A stretch of 64,000 nt of DNA from Helopsaltes ochotensis (Eukaryota > Chordata > Aves > Passeriformes > Locustellidae), in assembly GCA_013400155.1 (NCBI GenBank), contig VXBM01000215.1:275240-339239 (forward strand), given 5' to 3'. The notes under the pieces are model-generated. The model saw only the letters and a program-made list of their open reading frames with translations, was not told the DNA's origin and searched no databases. Below, piece after piece: positions 61,843 through 64,000 of this stretch. The position numbers and the translations under genes are program-made. Every line of letters begins with the position of its first letter. The first letter of the stretch is position 1.

Positions 61843-62386
61843 AGCAGAGTTTTGGGTGTCATAGTGCTCACTGTCGTGATCTTTCAGTGTAGTCTTTACT
61901 TCAGTACTTAGATTTTTATCTTTTAAAACACCAAAGCTAAAAGGCTTTGACGGTTGTACCGGGCTTTATGACCTTAAATATCCAGAAGGTGTAAAAGGTG
62001 TAACAGCTCTTAGCACTACAAGCAAAGGAATACAAAAAGCAAATGAGGAAAAGATGGACTGGCCTTTACCAGTCTGAAGTGCAGATTTGTGACACTGGAA
62101 CAGCAGAGTGAGCAGTTCTGTGTGGGGCAGGCCTGCTCCCCATGACCACCTCAGGCTCAAGACAGACACCTGAGTAACTCTGTTTGACTGCATGGCTCCA
62201 CAGAGAGTGTGGAATTTACTGAGGCCTCCGGATACTGACACGCCAGGAACAGGAGTCCAGCGGGCACAGATAAGACTGGTTAATCAGCTGTAAGCAAAAC
62301 ATTTGAAATAAACAGCAACTAGCTATCTGAAAGCTGGCCACAGCAGAAACAAAAAAATACACACCAAAGGAATAACCCTAATATAC

Positions 62387-62406
62387 AAAAANAAAAAAAA
62401 AAAAAA
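62387..62406. repeat. A tract with one undetermined base
   Basis: A run of A with N at 62392. Confidence 0.85.
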
Positions 62407-63719
62407 TAAAGGGTCAAGAGAGAAAGTGGAACCATCAAGAGGTAGTTTTTGAATAGAAATATTCATGGAGGCACAAGAAAATAGAAGAAAACAAATTTTA
62501 AAAGTGGTTTGCTCTACCAAATTGAGAGTGACAGAAAAATCAAGCAAGAAAAGCTCAAGAAGGGGAAAAAAAACTCAGGAATTTGGGCAGGGACAAATTA
62601 AAGATAGACAATTTCAACAGCACAGAGTGAAAAAACTAAGACTGCAAAAGGCCAAGAAGGGAAGAAGGCAAGGCAAGGAGAACAAAGAACACATTTCAGA
62701 AGATCAGGCCTAAAGCAGAGAGGCCAGAGAGCACAGCAATACAAGTATCTTATTTAAAAAAAATCAGAACAGTATTTGTGTAATTTTTGGCAAAAGTAGT
62801 CTGGTGACTGACCAAAACCAGGATGAATTTATGGGAAGAAAGCACAGCTGGGGCTAGAATCAATCGGACCTAAGGTGCTAAGAAATAAAAAGCAGAGATG
62901 CATCGATACTAGAGATGCATCGGGATTCCATGAGGAAAAATCCTTAAGACAAATTAGTTCAGGAAATGACGATGCAGAGATCCTGGGAACGGGCTCCCTC
63001 TTTCCCAGCGCAAACAGATCTCTATTTTCAAAGACTTTAAGTGGGAGGAGCCAATAGCGAGAGGATAGGAAGCATCTAACGCTACTTTAGCCGTCTCGAC
63101 AGTTAAATCCTGATCCTGTAAATAAATAAAATATTTAACTTTCTAAACCCCAGTGATTCAATTCAAATTCAGTATAACACACACATAGGTATTGACAAAC
63201 ACAGTGGGTATAAAACCATTCTGTCAGGAAAACACAAACACAAAAAGGTCAGGACTTAAACCTACCAGAGGGAAAAAGAGATTTTAAAAAATTTAACAAC
63301 CAAGAGGTCTAACAGGTCAGAGGCCCCTCCCGACAGTGACCAAGGCTTCAAAGGGAAGTTCACGGAAACCTAACAGTTTATCCCAGAGCTTCCTCACAGG
63401 AACGGACACATGCCCCCACTCCATAAGCACAGCAGAATGCAATTCCTTCCCAGTATTCCCCTCACTGTAACACCAAAATTCCGGATACTGCCTTTGCCCA
63501 CAGCACACAGAATGCTCTTTTTTGGGGGATGGGAGTGGGGAAAGCCCAGCAGACTTGCTGCTTGTTTGCTTTTTATGGTAATTATTGTTACAGAACAATT
63601 ATCTACTAAGCACAAAAAAAAAATCTATTATTGTTTCTGTCAGCTCAAAATTCCTGGCTTTCAATCGGAATTACTTATTGTTTACATTTCAAGGAGGGGG
63701 AAAAAAATTACGAAGTTCC

Positions 63720-64000
63720 TCTTCCCCTGCCTCTACGGTCTGTATATCGTTTCGGGTATCTTTTACCACGCTTGCTCTCAGTCGTCGCTTTTATAAGGCG
63801 ATTAACTCCCCTACACCGGGGTATTTCAATACCACTGACAACTCCCGTACCCTTGACGAAGCGGCGATCGCAATAAAGCGCCGCATTTGGAGGCAAACAC
63901 TCTCTCCACGCCGCCGCCGCCTTCGCAGCGTGCGCGGCTGTTGAGACACAGCCCCTGCCGCCTCCCTGCCCTTGTGACCGGCCCTGCCCGCGGCTGCCCC
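63720..64000. promoter_or_regulatory. Left edge of a CpG-rich block, probable MSL2 promoter CpG island
   Basis: CpG density rises sharply after about 63720 and the sequence becomes GC-rich at 63880-64000, unlike the AT-rich intron to its left. Being upstream on the minus strand of MSL2, it is probably the intron side of the MSL2 promoter island. No exon was identified within it. Confidence 0.5.

Larger units (their letters stand above)
52284..64000 (-). other. MSL2: MSL2 intron 1 (continues to or near the right edge)
   Basis: No exon encoding the expected first 47 residues of MSL2 was found on the minus strand here. The stretch holds a poly-A run near 54614-54630, a tRNA-derived SINE at 61712, an A tract with an N at 62387-62406 and the CpG-rich edge after about 63720. 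Confidence 0.65.

Noticed and set aside
62465..62713. 82-codon Lys/Arg-rich open frame in MSL2 intron 1
   Set aside because: It is a purine-rich low-complexity stretch next to an A tract, with no recognisable domain.

Overview
This window is vertebrate nuclear DNA, almost certainly from a bird and most likely a songbird. The genes are split into many short exons with GT-AG borders separated by kilobase introns. The dispersed repeats are CR1 3' tails, and one element joins a tRNA-Ile-like head to a CR1-like tail, the architecture of the passerine SINE TguSINE1. No bacterial, phage or CRISPR features were seen. I found no undescribed system. The value of the window is two well-conserved genes whose exon structures can be read to the base.

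Layout: (1) 1-4741 is non-coding, probably the intron ahead of the first coding exon. (2) 4768-42334, plus strand, is PPP2R3A, the B'' regulatory subunit of protein phosphatase 2A. The long form (PR130) reads from 13 coding exons with consistent phases and gives 1119 residues. A separate first coding exon at 12604-12735, inside the first large intron, encodes the 44-residue start unique to the short form (PR72), which gives 516 residues when joined to the shared exons. (3) 42335 to about 42625 is the PPP2R3A 3'UTR, with AATAAA at 42602. (4) About 42630-48225 is a repeat-bearing intergenic stretch. (5) About 48225-50685 is the probable MSL2 3'UTR, and 50686-52283, minus strand, is its large terminal coding exon. 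(6) 52284-64000 is MSL2 intron 1, ending at the edge of a CpG-rich block. The first MSL2 exon, with the first zinc ligands of its RING finger, lies beyond the right edge.

The two genes converge tail to tail, as I recall for human chromosome 3q22. PPP2R3A acts in phosphatase targeting (calcium-responsive B'' subunit). MSL2 is the E3 ligase and chromatin-binding subunit of the MSL histone acetyltransferase complex. They are neighbours, with no known shared pathway. The points most worth following up are the PR72 first exon (MEF2 consensus upstream, weak donor followed by a 127-nt T tract), a CR1 tail placed 8 nt inside an intron, a C terminus of PPP2R3A that looks like a PDZ ligand, and a strongly GC-shifted middle of MSL2.
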